From Fibrobacter sp. (GTDB lineage: Bacteria; Fibrobacterota; Fibrobacteria; Fibrobacterales; Fibrobacteraceae), in the NCBI GenBank assembly GCA_024398995.1, contig JAKSIE010000006.1, positions 35,678-99,677 of the forward strand: a stretch of DNA of 64,000 nucleotides, given 5' to 3'. The translations under genes were made by a program, and so were the position numbers. Shown here one piece after another: positions 53,014 through 61,448 of the stretch (its first letter is position 1; every line of letters starts with the position of its first letter). The notes beneath the pieces were generated by a model. It had not been told where the DNA came from. It was given only the letters and a program-made list of their open reading frames with translations, and ran no database searches.

Positions 53014-55608
53014 TTAACCGCGGCCAAAGCGACGGGTTCTACGGAAGGGTTTGTCGCCAAAGTCACGTTCGTCGTGATCCTTGCGGAAAGGCTTTTCGCC
53101 AAACTTTTCACGACGGCGCTCTTCGCGGTTCTTTCCGAAACCGCCGCGTTCTTCACGCTTGCCTCCGAATTTTCCGCCGCGATCTCCGCGGTCGCCAAAA
53201 CTACGGTCGCCAAAGCCGCGGTCTCCACGGTCCTTGCGGAATCCGCCACGACGTTCTTCGCGATTGCCTCCGAAGCCGCCGCGTCCACCGCGACCACCGA
53301 ATCCGCGATCGCCTCCGAAGCCTCTGCCTTCTCGATGGAAACTGCGGCCCTCGCGGGAACCTTCTTCGTCACGTTCAGGAGGTTCGTCGGTCATCAGGCG
53401 GAACTTGGCGTCGTTACCGCGAATGGTAATGCCTGCGAGAATGTCCAGCACATCCTGCGGGACGGCTTCCGGCAATTCCACCGTGCTGAACCTGTCGAAC
53501 AGCTTGATGCGTCCAATGTTGCTGCTGCTGATGTTGGCTTCGCCTGCGATGGCGCCTACAATATCCTTGGGAGTGACGCGATCGAAGCGGCCCACGCCCA
53601 GGTAGTAACGGAGATAGCCTTCTTCAACGCCGTTCAAGCCTTCTTTGCGTTCCTTGCTCAAACGCTTGCGGTCTTCTACGTCGAAGCCAGCGGTGCCTGC
53701 GCCAATGAAGTCGCGACCGCCCTTTTCCTTGCCGGAACGTTCGTCACGTGCGGCGCGTTCCTTGGCGCGGCGTGCTTCGCGAGGAGCGTCAAGCGGGGCC
53801 AATTCCGGGAACAAGGGCTGCTTCTTCTGGTACATCTTGATGACGGCTGCGGCAATGTCTTCTGCAGTTAGCGGGTTGACGGTTCCGTCTTCGTTTTCTA
53901 TGCCGCAAGTAAGGTTGTTGCCTTCTGCAACCAGTTCGTTAATCAGAGTCTTGAACTTGTCCAGTTCGCCATAGCTTGCTACGCTCTTTACCTTCTGCTT
54001 GAAGGCTGCAACACGCTTCTTGCTGATGATTTCGGCGGTAGGCAGTTCCATTTCGTCGATGGGCTGACGGGTGGCGCGTTCAATGATCTTCAGCATGCGC
54101 TTTTCGCGGGGTGTGATGAAGAGGATGGCGTCACCGCTACGGCCTGCGCGACCTGTACGTCCAATACGATGTACGTAAGATTCTGTGTCAAAAGGAATGT
54201 CGTAGTTTACCACCAGGGAGATGCGGTCCACGTCAATACCGCGGGCTGCCACGTCGGTAGCCACCACGATATCCAACTTACCCATCTTCAAACGGTTGAT
54301 GGTGCGTTCACGCATGGACTGTGCCAAGTCTCCGTTCAGCGGAGCCACATTGAAACCGCGGCTTTCCAACTTTTCTGCCACTTCGGTGGTGTTCTGCTTG
54401 GTGCGAACGAAAATCAAGACGCCGTCGAAATCTTCACCTTCCAAGACGCGTGCCAAAGCTTCAATCTTGTGTTCCTGCTTGATGAACATGTAGCGCTGAT
54501 GAATGTTTTCAACAGTGGTAGTCTTATTCTCAATGCAGGCTTCGTCGTATTCGCCCAGGTACTTGTCGATGATGGCCTTTACCTTCTTTGGCATGGTGGC
54601 GCTGAAGAGGGCGCGCTGTGCGTCGGAGGGAATTTCCTTCAGGATGGTTTCTACATCTTCTTCGAAACCCATGTCCAGCATTTCGTCTGCTTCGTCCAGA
54701 ACGATTGCCTTGACGCCGCCGAGGGTAATGGTGCCGCGCTTGATGTGGTCAATCAAGCGACCCGGAGTTGCCACGATGATATTTGCCTGGCGCTTGAGGG
54801 CGCGGATCTGTACGGCAATATCCTGGCCACCGTAAACAGGAACCACGTGAACCTTGGGCATGTTCTCTGCGTACTGCTGGATGGCTTCTGCCACCTGAAT
54901 TGCCAACTCGCGGGTAGGAGTCAAAACCAGCATGGAGGTCTCGTGACCGTTGAACTGCAGTCGAGACAAAAGCGGCAGGGAGAATGCTGCGGTCTTGCCG
55001 GTGCCGGTCTGTGCCGTGCCCAGAAGGTTGTTGCCCTGAAGAAGAACAGGAATGGCCTTCACCTGGATGGGGGAGGGGGTCACATAGTTCATCTTCTTGA
55101 TTGCATCAAGAACCGGTTCAGCCAAGTCCAGGTCTTCGAAAGTTACCAGGGCAGCATCGCCGTCGGCACCTTCGCCAAGGTCTACATCTTCGTCGTTTTC
55201 GACGTCTTCTTCGGATTCGGCCATGCCGTTCTCGGAAATTTCTTCAGCGTCGTCCTCGTCAATTTCGGTGGATTGCTCGTCTTCTGCCTGCTCGTCGTTC
55301 TGAGGCGCAGCCGAAGAATCCATCTCGCCGTTATCAACGATTTCATCGCCGTCCACAATTTCAGCCTTCTGTCCGATGGTGAAACCGGCAGCCTGCTTGC
55401 CCACATTCACGATCTGGTCATCATCATCTACGACGATGCCATCGGGATTCAGGGCGAGGAATGCAGCTTCGTCAGCTTCATCTTCGTCGGCGCCGCCAGC
55501 AAGGGCTGCCAAAAAGGCGTCTGCTTCGCGAGCGATGTTGGAGGAGGAATCAATATTTTCTTCAGGGATACGATCTTCCGCATCCTTGTCATAGGATTTC
55601 TTGGACAT
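53014..55608 (-). CDS. DEAD-box RNA helicase with acidic N-terminus and RGG tail (DeaD/CsdA-like)
   Basis: Unwinds RNA in ribosome assembly, mRNA decay or cold adaptation. 864 aa: an unusual ~150-residue acidic N-terminal extension (Asp/Glu-rich), then the helicase core: Q-motif PSPIQ, AQTGTGKT, PTRELA, TPGRLIDH, VLDEADEML, SAT, VATDVAARGIDV and HRIGRTGRAGR. A DbpA/CsdA-type RNA-binding domain follows (~650-730, YYLGVGRFDRVTPKDIVGAI), and the last ~110 residues are Gly/Arg/Phe/Asp repeats (RGG-like). Bacterial DeaD is typically 600-650 aa, so the N-extension accounts for the excess. A long leader (below) precedes it. Confidence 0.93.
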   Translation of the reverse strand: MSKKSYDKDAEDRIPEENIDSSSNIAREADAFLAALAGGADEDEADEAAFLALNPDGIVVDDDDQIVNVGKQAAGFTIGQKAEIVDGDEIVDNGEMDSSAAPQNDEQAEDEQSTEIDEDDAEEISENGMAESEEDVENDEDVDLGEGADGDAALVTFEDLDLAEPVLDAIKKMNYVTPSPIQVKAIPVLLQGNNLLGTAQTGTGKTAAFSLPLLSRLQFNGHETSMLVLTPTRELAIQVAEAIQQYAENMPKVHVVPVYGGQDIAVQIRALKRQANIIVATPGRLIDHIKRGTITLGGVKAIVLDEADEMLDMGFEEDVETILKEIPSDAQRALFSATMPKKVKAIIDKYLGEYDEACIENKTTTVENIHQRYMFIKQEHKIEALARVLEGEDFDGVLIFVRTKQNTTEVAEKLESRGFNVAPLNGDLAQSMRERTINRLKMGKLDIVVATDVAARGIDVDRISLVVNYDIPFDTESYVHRIGRTGRAGRSGDAILFITPREKRMLKIIERATRQPIDEMELPTAEIISKKRVAAFKQKVKSVASYGELDKFKTLINELVAEGNNLTCGIENEDGTVNPLTAEDIAAAVIKMYQKKQPLFPELAPLDAPREARRAKERAARDERSGKEKGGRDFIGAGTAGFDVEDRKRLSKERKEGLNGVEEGYLRYYLGVGRFDRVTPKDIVGAIAGEANISSSNIGRIKLFDRFSTVELPEAVPQDVLDILAGITIRGNDAKFRLMTDEPPERDEEGSREGRSFHREGRGFGGDRGFGGRGGRGGFGGNREERRGGFRKDRGDRGFGDRSFGDRGDRGGKFGGKREERGGFGKNREERRREKFGEKPFRKDHDERDFGDKPFRRTRRFGRG

Positions 55609-55748
55609 AAATCACCTTCAGGGGACCCGTAAACTTCATCTGCGGCCCATGCCGCACCATCTAATGATTCCTAAAAAATCCGTGGAATCTTGAAAAGCCC
55701 CGAAGCGCACTCGCGCTTATAAACCTGAAGTTCGTTAGGTCACCTAAC
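55609..55748 (-). promoter_or_regulatory. Long leader of the helicase gene with a perfect palindrome
   Basis: About 140 bases between a TATATT box (~55770 on the minus strand) and the helicase ATG hold no ORF. At the far end lies GTTAGGT-C-ACCTAAC (55734-55748); nearer the gene are GC-rich hairpin-prone stretches. Long structured leaders controlling synthesis are common for cold-shock helicases (general knowledge); the role here is inference. Confidence 0.4.
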
Positions 55749-55806
55749 TCGAATTTGCGCCCAAAGGTAGAAATATAAAGGCAGAAATCAAAGGTTACGA
55801 AAAATA

Positions 55807-55823
55807 TATTCCAACATGGAATA
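55807..55823. promoter_or_regulatory. Candidate operator upstream of the rbs promoter
   Basis: TATTCC-AACAT-GGAATA, a 6-bp inverted repeat centred between the divergent helicase and ribose promoters, 8 bases before the rbs -35. No LacI-family rbsR gene lies in the window. Confidence 0.4.
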
Positions 55824-55830
55824 ATCGCCC

Positions 55831-55860
55831 CTGACCTTTTTACAGAGATTGCCTTATATT
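55831..55860 (+). promoter_or_regulatory. Predicted promoter of rbsDACBK
   Basis: CTGACC (55831-55836), 18 bases, TATATT (55855-55860). The leader to the rbsD ATG is ~95 bases. Confidence 0.5.
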
Positions 55861-55962
55861 AGAATAGTTTGGAAAACAAGGTTGTTTCTTTCGTTTTTCG
55901 TAAAAATTAAAGGAAAACGGCAAGAAAACACGCAAAAAGTGAGGGCAAGAAGGTTAAGTACA

Positions 55963-56361
55963 ATGAAACGAAACGGCATTCTAAATAGTGAAATTTCCAG
56001 AGTTCTAGGTTATTTGGGCCATACGGACTGCATTTGCATTGGCGACTGTGGCCTGCCCATTCCCGACGAAACAGAGCGTATCGACCTGGCTCTGGCTTTT
56101 GGCGTACCCACCTTTATGCAGACCTTGACCGAAGTGGTGAAGGATATGAAGGTGGAAAAAATCGTCTTGGCCGAAGAAATCAAGACCAAGAATCCCCAGG
56201 TGGAAAGCCAGGTTTTGCAGCTGCTGCCGGGCGTGGAAGTGGAATATGTTCCCCACGCAGAATTGAAGGCCCGCACAGAGACTTGCAAGGCTGTGATTCG
56301 CACCGGCGAAACCACCCCCTATGCCAATATTATTTTGCAGGCCGGTTGCATTTTTGCCTGA
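55963..56361 (+). CDS. rbsD: D-ribose pyranase
   Basis: Interconverts beta-pyranose and furanose forms of ribose so that ribokinase can use it. 132 aa: MKRNGILNSEISRVLGYLGHTD with the catalytic His, GDCGLPIP, and a C-terminal TGETTPYANIILQAG are RbsD signatures. The ATG at 55963 has AAGG 10 bases upstream; upstream in-frame starts have no homology. First gene of a complete ribose operon. Confidence 0.96.
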   Translation: MKRNGILNSEISRVLGYLGHTDCICIGDCGLPIPDETERIDLALAFGVPTFMQTLTEVVKDMKVEKIVLAEEIKTKNPQVESQVLQLLPGVEVEYVPHAELKARTETCKAVIRTGETTPYANIILQAGCIFA

Positions 56362-56381
56362 TCGGAGGATAGGAATACTCT

Positions 56382-57866
56382 ATGCATGTTGAAATGAAAG
56401 GCATTAACAAGTCCTTTGGAACGAACCAGGTGTTAAAAGACGCTGCGTTCAATCTGAAGGACGGTGAAATCCACGCCTTGATGGGTGAAAATGGCGCAGG
56501 CAAGTCTACGCTGATGAAGATCCTCACGGGCGTGTATACCCGAGATTCCGGAACCGTGATTGTGGATGGTAAGGAGGTGACCTACCATAGCCCCAAGGAA
56601 GCGGAAGAAGCCGGTATCGTTTTTATTTATCAGGAACTGAACGTTTTGTTCGACCTTACCGTAGAAGAAAACCTCTTTATGGGTAAGGAAATCACCAACC
56701 GCTTTGGCGTCTGTGACAAGAAGGCCATGCGCGCCAAGGCCCAGGAAATCATGGACCGCATGGGTGTTCATATTCCCGTAGACGCCGTCATGAGTGACCT
56801 GTCCGTGGGCCAGCAGCAGATGGTTGAAATCTGTAAGGCCCTGATGGTGGATGCCAAGGTCCTGATTATGGACGAACCTACGGCAGCCCTTACCCAGAGC
56901 GAAACCGAGGTTCTTTTCGAGGTAATCAATTCCCTGCGCAAGAAGGGCGTATCCATCGTTTACGTCTCCCACCGCATGGAAGAAATCTTTGAACTTTGCG
57001 ACCGCATTACCATCCTTCGCGACGGTACTTATATCGATACCAAGTACATCAAGGACATCACCATGGATGACGTGGTGAAGATGATGATCGGCCGAGAAAT
57101 TGGCGAACGCTACCCCAAGCGCAATAACGCCATCGGCGGCGAGGTGCTTCGTGTAGAAGGCCTTACCCACGAAAAGCTGTTCCGCGATGTAAGCTTTAAT
57201 GTTCGCGCCGGTGAAGTGCTGGGCGTGTCTGGCCTTATGGGTGCCGGCCGTACCGAAATCATGCATTCCATCTTTGGAAATCTGCCTCTCGTAAAGGGCA
57301 AGATCTTCATCGAGGGCAAGGAAGTTTCCATTCGCAATCCCCGTCAGGCCATCGAAGCTGGCATCGGTTTTATTACCGAAGACCGCAAGACCGAAGGCCT
57401 GTTGCTGGAAAAGAGTATTGCCGAAAACATTGAACTTTGTAACCTGGGAAAGGTTTCTACGAAGGGTGTGCTACAGGCAGAAAAGCAGGCAAGCCTTGTA
57501 AAGCGCGGTATCGAGGAATTCCGTATCCGCTGCTTCGGCCCTCACCATGAATGCGACAATCTTAGCGGTGGTAACCAGCAGAAGGTGGTTCTTGCCAAGT
57601 GGATCTACACCGATCCCAAGATTCTGATTCTGGATGAACCTACCCGTGGCGTAGATATCGGTGCTAAAAAGGAAATTTACAGCGTCATTAATGAAATGGC
57701 TGCCAAGGGCGTCGCCGTGATTATGGTGTCCTCTGAATTGCCCGAAGTGTTGGGCATGAGCGACCGCATTATGGTGGTCCACGAAGGACATGTGACCGGT
57801 ATTATCAACGGTGCCGACGCTGATCAGGAAAAAATTATGACTCTTGCTACAGGAGGATCCCTCTAA
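56382..57866 (+). CDS. rbsA: Ribose ABC transporter, tandem ATP-binding protein
   Basis: Powers ribose import. 494 aa with two ABC halves: the first has GENGAGKST, SVGQQQ and LIMDEPTAAL; the second has a degenerate Walker A (GLMGAGRTE), LSGGNQQKV and LILDEPTRGVD, the normal RbsA/MglA pattern. It starts 20 bases after rbsD; its stop overlaps the rbsC start (TAATG). Confidence 0.96.
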   Translation: MHVEMKGINKSFGTNQVLKDAAFNLKDGEIHALMGENGAGKSTLMKILTGVYTRDSGTVIVDGKEVTYHSPKEAEEAGIVFIYQELNVLFDLTVEENLFMGKEITNRFGVCDKKAMRAKAQEIMDRMGVHIPVDAVMSDLSVGQQQMVEICKALMVDAKVLIMDEPTAALTQSETEVLFEVINSLRKKGVSIVYVSHRMEEIFELCDRITILRDGTYIDTKYIKDITMDDVVKMMIGREIGERYPKRNNAIGGEVLRVEGLTHEKLFRDVSFNVRAGEVLGVSGLMGAGRTEIMHSIFGNLPLVKGKIFIEGKEVSIRNPRQAIEAGIGFITEDRKTEGLLLEKSIAENIELCNLGKVSTKGVLQAEKQASLVKRGIEEFRIRCFGPHHECDNLSGGNQQKVVLAKWIYTDPKILILDEPTRGVDIGAKKEIYSVINEMAAKGVAVIMVSSELPEVLGMSDRIMVVHEGHVTGIINGADADQEKIMTLATGGSL

Positions 57867-58840
57867 TGAAAAAGGAAAACAAAAATATTGGTGCATTTTT
57901 GTCAGAATATGGCGTGTTTATTGCGCTAGCAATTCTGGTAGTTATTATCAGTGCCATCAGCCCTGAATTCCGCCAACCGGGCAACTTCTTGAACTTGCTG
58001 CGTCAGGCTTCTTTTAACGGCTTGATTGCCTTCGGTATGACCTGCGTGATTCTTAGCGGCGGCATCGACCTTTCCGTAGGTTCTACTTTCGCCTTGAGCG
58101 CCATTGTCTGTGCCGAAATGATTGGCCATGGCGTGCCGGTCATCGTTGCTGTTCCTGTGGCATTGCTGGTGGGCGTTGCCTTGGGCTTGATCAGCGGTCT
58201 CTTGGTGACCAAGGGTCGTTTGCAGCCCTTCATCGCTACCTTGATTACCATGACAGCTTATCGCGGCCTCGCTATGATTCTTACCGATGGTAAGCCTATT
58301 TCTCGCTTGGCTGAAAGCTCTGGTGATAGCCTTTTGTTCAAGGCCATGGGTAAGGGTAATTTTATCTTCACCTTTGCACCGGATTTCAAGATTCCTATTC
58401 CTATTATTATTCTTGTGGTGGTGTTCGCCATCATGTACTTTGTGCTGAAGCATACAGTTTTCGGTCGTCGCCTTTACGCTACCGGTTCTAATGCCAAGTG
58501 CGCTGCTTTGACTGGTGTGAATATCAACCGCGTTAAGATGAGCGTCTATGCCGTTTCCGGTTTCCTCAGCGCTTTGGCTGGCTTGATCATGATTAGCCGT
58601 GTGGATTCTGCTCAGCCCATTATGGGTAGCGGCTACGAACTGGACGCCATTGCTGCTGTAGCTCTTGGTGGTACCAGTATGAACGGTGGCCGCGGTAGAA
58701 TCGCAGGTACCATTGCCGGTGTCTTGATTATTGCCGTGTTGAACAACGGTTTGAACATTTTGGGCGTCACTTCCTACTACCAGAGCGTGGTCAAGGCTCT
58801 CGTGATTCTGGTGGCTGTGCTTTCTGACCGTAAGAGATAA
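57866..58840 (+). CDS. rbsC: Ribose ABC transporter permease
   Basis: 324 aa with eight to ten membrane segments; LSGGIDLSVGST and AVALGGTSMNGGRGRIAGTIAG are hallmark loops of RbsC/XylH permeases. AGGAGG lies 9 bases before the ATG, inside the rbsA end. Forms a dimer with the RbsA ATPase in the inner membrane. Confidence 0.96.
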   Translation: MKKENKNIGAFLSEYGVFIALAILVVIISAISPEFRQPGNFLNLLRQASFNGLIAFGMTCVILSGGIDLSVGSTFALSAIVCAEMIGHGVPVIVAVPVALLVGVALGLISGLLVTKGRLQPFIATLITMTAYRGLAMILTDGKPISRLAESSGDSLLFKAMGKGNFIFTFAPDFKIPIPIIILVVVFAIMYFVLKHTVFGRRLYATGSNAKCAALTGVNINRVKMSVYAVSGFLSALAGLIMISRVDSAQPIMGSGYELDAIAAVALGGTSMNGGRGRIAGTIAGVLIIAVLNNGLNILGVTSYYQSVVKALVILVAVLSDRKR

Positions 58841-58853
58841 GGAGATTTGAATT

Positions 58854-59786
58854 ATGAAAAGAATGATTAAACTGCTTTTCGCTTCTCTGGTGGCTCTCTG
58901 CTTTACTGCTTGCGCCATCGTGATTGACGGTGAAGAAAAGACTACCTCCAAGAAGGTTGAATCTACTGGAAACATTGGCCTTTCCATTTCTACTCTAAAC
59001 AATCCGTTCTTTGTCACTCTCGTTGAAGGTGCAAAGAAGGCTGCTGCTGACATGAAGCTTCAGCTCACTGTTGTGGATGCAGGCGATGATGTTGCCAAGC
59101 AGGCAAGTGATATTGAAGACCTTGTGAGCAAGAATGTGAGCGTTCTGATTGTCAACGCCGTTGACTCTGACGCATTGACCAGCGCTGTTAAGGTTGCTCT
59201 TTCCAAGGGCGTCAAGGTAATTGCTGTTGACCGCGCCATTAACGGTGTAGATGTTGATTGCCAGATTGCTTCTGACAACGTTGCCGGTGCAGAAATGGCA
59301 ACCCAGTACATCGTCGATAAGCTTGGCGAAGGCGTTGTGACTGCAGAACTTCAGGGTACTCTCGGCTCTTCTGCCGCCATTGACCGCGGCAAGGGCTTCC
59401 ACAATATCGCTGATAAGAAGCTGAAAGTTGCTGCTTCCCAGACTGCAAACTTCAATCGTGCCGAAGGCATGAGCGTCATGGAAAATATGCTTCAGGCTCG
59501 TGGCAACATCGCTGCAGTATTCGCTGCCAACGACGAAATGGCTCTGGGTGCTGTTGAAGCAAGTTCTGGCGCAGGCAAGAAGGTAATGGTGGTTGGCTTC
59601 GACGCTACCGACGATGCTATTGCTGCAATCAAGGCTGGCCGTATGGCTGCAACCATCGCTCAGCAGCCGGCATTGATCGGCGAAACCGCTGTGAAGACTG
59701 CTTCTGAAATTGTGAATGGCAAGACCGTCGAAAAGAACATCCCGGTTAAGGTGACTTTGGTTACTGCTGAAAATGCAGGCAAGTAA
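58854..59786 (+). CDS. rbsB: Ribose-binding lipoprotein of the ABC importer
   Basis: Periplasmic type I sugar-binding protein. 310 aa: lipobox FTAC near residue 20 (E. coli RbsB is soluble; here it is lipid-anchored), then IGLSISTLNNPFFVTLVEGAKKAA, a NAVDSDAL block, AVDRAINGVDVDCQIASDNV and AVFAANDEMALGAVEA. AAGGAG precedes the ATG. The order rbsD-A-C-B-K is as in enterobacteria. Confidence 0.95.
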   Translation: MKRMIKLLFASLVALCFTACAIVIDGEEKTTSKKVESTGNIGLSISTLNNPFFVTLVEGAKKAAADMKLQLTVVDAGDDVAKQASDIEDLVSKNVSVLIVNAVDSDALTSAVKVALSKGVKVIAVDRAINGVDVDCQIASDNVAGAEMATQYIVDKLGEGVVTAELQGTLGSSAAIDRGKGFHNIADKKLKVAASQTANFNRAEGMSVMENMLQARGNIAAVFAANDEMALGAVEASSGAGKKVMVVGFDATDDAIAAIKAGRMAATIAQQPALIGETAVKTASEIVNGKTVEKNIPVKVTLVTAENAGK

Positions 59787-59796
59787 AGGCGGCGTC

Positions 59797-60687
59797 ATGA
59801 AAGTTCTAAACATTGGTTCCATGAATCTTGACCACGTCTATAGCGTGGACCACATTATCCTTCCTGGCGAAACGGAAGCTACCGGCGCTGTCAAGCATTA
59901 TCTTGGCGGCAAGGGCATGAACCAGTCTGTGGCTTTGGCCAAGGCTGGTGTGGAAGTTTATCAAGGCGGTATGATCGGGGAAGATGGCCAGCCCTTCCTG
60001 GATGCCTGTAAGGAATACGGCGTTCACGGCGAGTACATCGCCAAGGTGGATGACCAGACCGGCCACACCATCATTCAGATTGACAAGAACGCCCAGAATA
60101 GCATTCTGCTGTACGGCGGTGCAAACCAGCGCCTGACTCAAGAATATGTGGACGGCGTGCTTAGCCACTTTGACGCAGGCGACATTCTGTTGCTGCAGAA
60201 CGAAGTGAATATGCTGCCCTACATTGTGGACAAGGCCTTCGAAAAGGGAATGCAGATTGCCTTGAATCCGTCTCCCTTCAACGAGAAGTTGGATGCGGTG
60301 GACATGACCAAGATCAGCATCTTCCTGCTGAACGAGGTAGAAGGCAATCAGGTTACCGGCAAGACGGATCCCGACGAAATCCTGGCAGAAATGCGCAAGC
60401 GCTTCCCCAAGGCTCGCATTGTGCTTACCCTGGGTAAGGACGGTGCAGTGTATAGCGATGGGGTCGAAAAGGTGTTCCAGCCCATCTTCCCCGTGAAGGC
60501 TGTGGATACCACTGCCGCCGGCGACACCTTCACCGGGTATTTCCTGGCAGGTCTCGCAGAAGGCATGCCCATTGTCCAGGCTCTTCGCATGAGTGCCCGC
60601 GCTTCTGCCATTGCAGTAAGCCGCCCCGGCGCCGTGCCTTCCATTCCCCTCCGCAAGGAAGTGGAAGAAGCCCTGGCCAATAGCTAA
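59797..60687 (+). CDS. rbsK: Ribokinase
   Basis: Phosphorylates ribose to ribose-5-phosphate using ATP. 296 aa PfkB-family kinase: N-terminal GSMNLDHVYSVD, LGGKGMNQSVALAKAG, and the C-terminal DTTAAGDTFTGYFLAGL with the catalytic Asp. I start at ATG 59797 (AAAGGCGG upstream); an in-frame ATG 24 bases earlier overlaps rbsB. Last gene of the operon; a terminator follows. Confidence 0.95.
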   Translation: MKVLNIGSMNLDHVYSVDHIILPGETEATGAVKHYLGGKGMNQSVALAKAGVEVYQGGMIGEDGQPFLDACKEYGVHGEYIAKVDDQTGHTIIQIDKNAQNSILLYGGANQRLTQEYVDGVLSHFDAGDILLLQNEVNMLPYIVDKAFEKGMQIALNPSPFNEKLDAVDMTKISIFLLNEVEGNQVTGKTDPDEILAEMRKRFPKARIVLTLGKDGAVYSDGVEKVFQPIFPVKAVDTTAAGDTFTGYFLAGLAEGMPIVQALRMSARASAIAVSRPGAVPSIPLRKEVEEALANS

Positions 60688-60742
60688 AATGAAGTGCGCC
60701 ACCCCCTCGTTCGCGAGAGGTTGAATGAAAGAATCTGTTGAA

Positions 60743-60772
60743 GAGGAAGGTCTGTTGACCTTCCTTTTTGTT
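60743..60772 (+). terminator. Terminator of the ribose operon
   Basis: GAGGAAGGTC-type stem (60743-60752 with 60757-60766), TGTT loop, T run. Confidence 0.9.
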
Positions 60773-60774
60773 TT

Positions 60775-60870
60775 TACTAAATCGCGCCAAACTGGTCGGG
60801 TTGCCAGAGTGGTCGAATGAGCCGGCCACAAAATCGGTCGTCTATCACAGGACCGATGACAATCAGAAAA
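60775..60870 (+). pseudogene. Decayed tandem copy of tRNA-Ser
   Basis: Positions 60775-60863 align without gaps to the functional tRNA-Ser region at an offset of 101 bases, including upstream TACTAAAT. GGGTTGCCAGAGTGGTCGA and the variable-arm TCACAGGACCGA are kept, but the acceptor, anticodon arm and the whole T-arm are lost, so it cannot be functional. Confidence 0.8.
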
Positions 60871-60895
60871 TATTATACTAAATTGGGTCAAACTC

Positions 60896-60980
60896 GGAGG
60901 GTTGCCAGAGTGGTCGATTGGGCCGGTCTCGAAATCCGGAGTCTGTCACAGGACCGAGGGTTCGAATCCCTCACCCTCCT
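60896..60980 (+). tRNA. tRNA-Ser (anticodon CGA)
   Basis: Acceptor GGAGGGT/ACCCTCC, D-arm with GAGTGGTCGATTGGGC, anticodon loop CTCGAAA giving CGA (serine UCG), a long class II variable arm (GTC-TGTCACAG-GAC) and T-arm GAGGG-TTCGAAT-CCCTC. The anticodon stem has one T-T mismatch at its loop end. The discriminator appears to be T, whereas bacterial tRNA-Ser normally has G. CCA not encoded. Confidence 0.9.
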
Positions 60981-61170
60981 TGAAAAAAGATGGAACCCCT
61001 TGTGGGTTCCATCTTTTTTCATAGATGAATATCGAACCCTCGAATAAGAGGGTTCGCTTAACTGCGCGAGAGCGAAGCGAACTCAGCGCAGTTAAGGATT
61101 CGGTGAAGCCGAACCTGAAAGGCTACGACCGAAACGAAGTGAAGGAGTAGTCCCATCCCTCACCCTCCTT
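60966..61170. repeat. Direct repeat of the tRNA-Ser 3' end (att-like)
   Basis: The 16 bases ATCCCTCACCCTCCTT at 60966-60981 (end of the tRNA T-arm and acceptor) recur exactly at 61155-61170. The 173 bases between hold a terminator and several hairpins, no gene. A repeated tRNA 3' end is the usual footprint of site-specific integration; a remnant of a further tRNA copy is the alternative. Confidence 0.6.
60982..61020 (+). terminator. Terminator of tRNA-Ser
   Basis: 17-bp stem with AAAAAAGATGGAACCC (60983-60998) pairing with GGGTTCCATCTTTTTT (61004-61019), 5-base loop. Confidence 0.95.
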
Positions 61171-61207
61171 TGAAACACTAAACGCACCCTTTGGGGTGCG
61201 TTTAGTG
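61031..61207. other. Hairpin-rich non-coding stretch after tRNA-Ser
   Basis: Contains CGAACCCTC/GAGGGTTCG (61032-61055), a long TTAACTGCGC...GCGCAGTTAA stem around 61058-61096, TTCGG/CCGAA (61100-61113) and a perfect 14-bp hairpin (61176-61189 with 61194-61207) lacking a T run. No convincing ORF. Several stems share GCGAAGCGAAC-like arms, suggesting a dispersed repeat. Confidence 0.5.
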
Positions 61208-61269
61208 CATTATAGATGTATGAGTTCGCAATCTCTAGGAATATTTAAACGAGTCGCGGCATTCAAATC

Positions 61270-61298
61270 TTTACAAAAAACTTACAAGAGACTATATT
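61270..61298 (+). promoter_or_regulatory. Strong predicted promoter of a second short transcription unit
   Basis: TTTACA (61270-61275), exactly 17 bases, TATATT (61293-61298). The start should fall at about 61304-61306, at or just before the ATG at 61307, giving a leaderless message. Confidence 0.65.
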
Positions 61299-61306
61299 TG
61301 TACCAA

Positions 61307-61423
61307 ATGAATATAGTCGCATGTAATGGATTGAAGTTTGTGGAGGCCGCCCCGGTCTCTATTGCTGGCTGCGTCTCTGTTGAGCAGGTCCGCAAGTCCA
61401 TTACCCCCCCCCTATGTAACTAG
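61307..61423 (+). CDS. Candidate 38-residue small protein (leaderless)
   Basis: ORF of 38 codons with two Cys, a Val/Ala-rich middle (FVEAAPVSIAGCVSVEQV) and an end encoded by a nine-C run (61404-61412). No ribosome site; translation would depend on a leaderless message. No family known. A terminator lies 25 bases after the stop. The same RNA might instead be a non-coding leader or sRNA upstream of the large surface-protein gene. Confidence 0.35.
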   Translation: MNIVACNGLKFVEAAPVSIAGCVSVEQVRKSITPPLCN

Positions 61424-61448
61424 AAGTTTACTTTCGAATGTTTTTTAT

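Noticed and set aside
53030..53350. DNA repeats at the end of the helicase gene that look like a short array
   Set aside because: They encode the Gly/Arg/Phe/Asp RGG-like tail and have no regular spacer structure.
61196..61423. A 75-codon GTG-start protein covering the second short unit
   Set aside because: It starts inside a perfect hairpin, has no ribosome site, and the promoter at 61270-61298 lies within it; the 38-codon ORF from 61307 is more likely if anything is translated.
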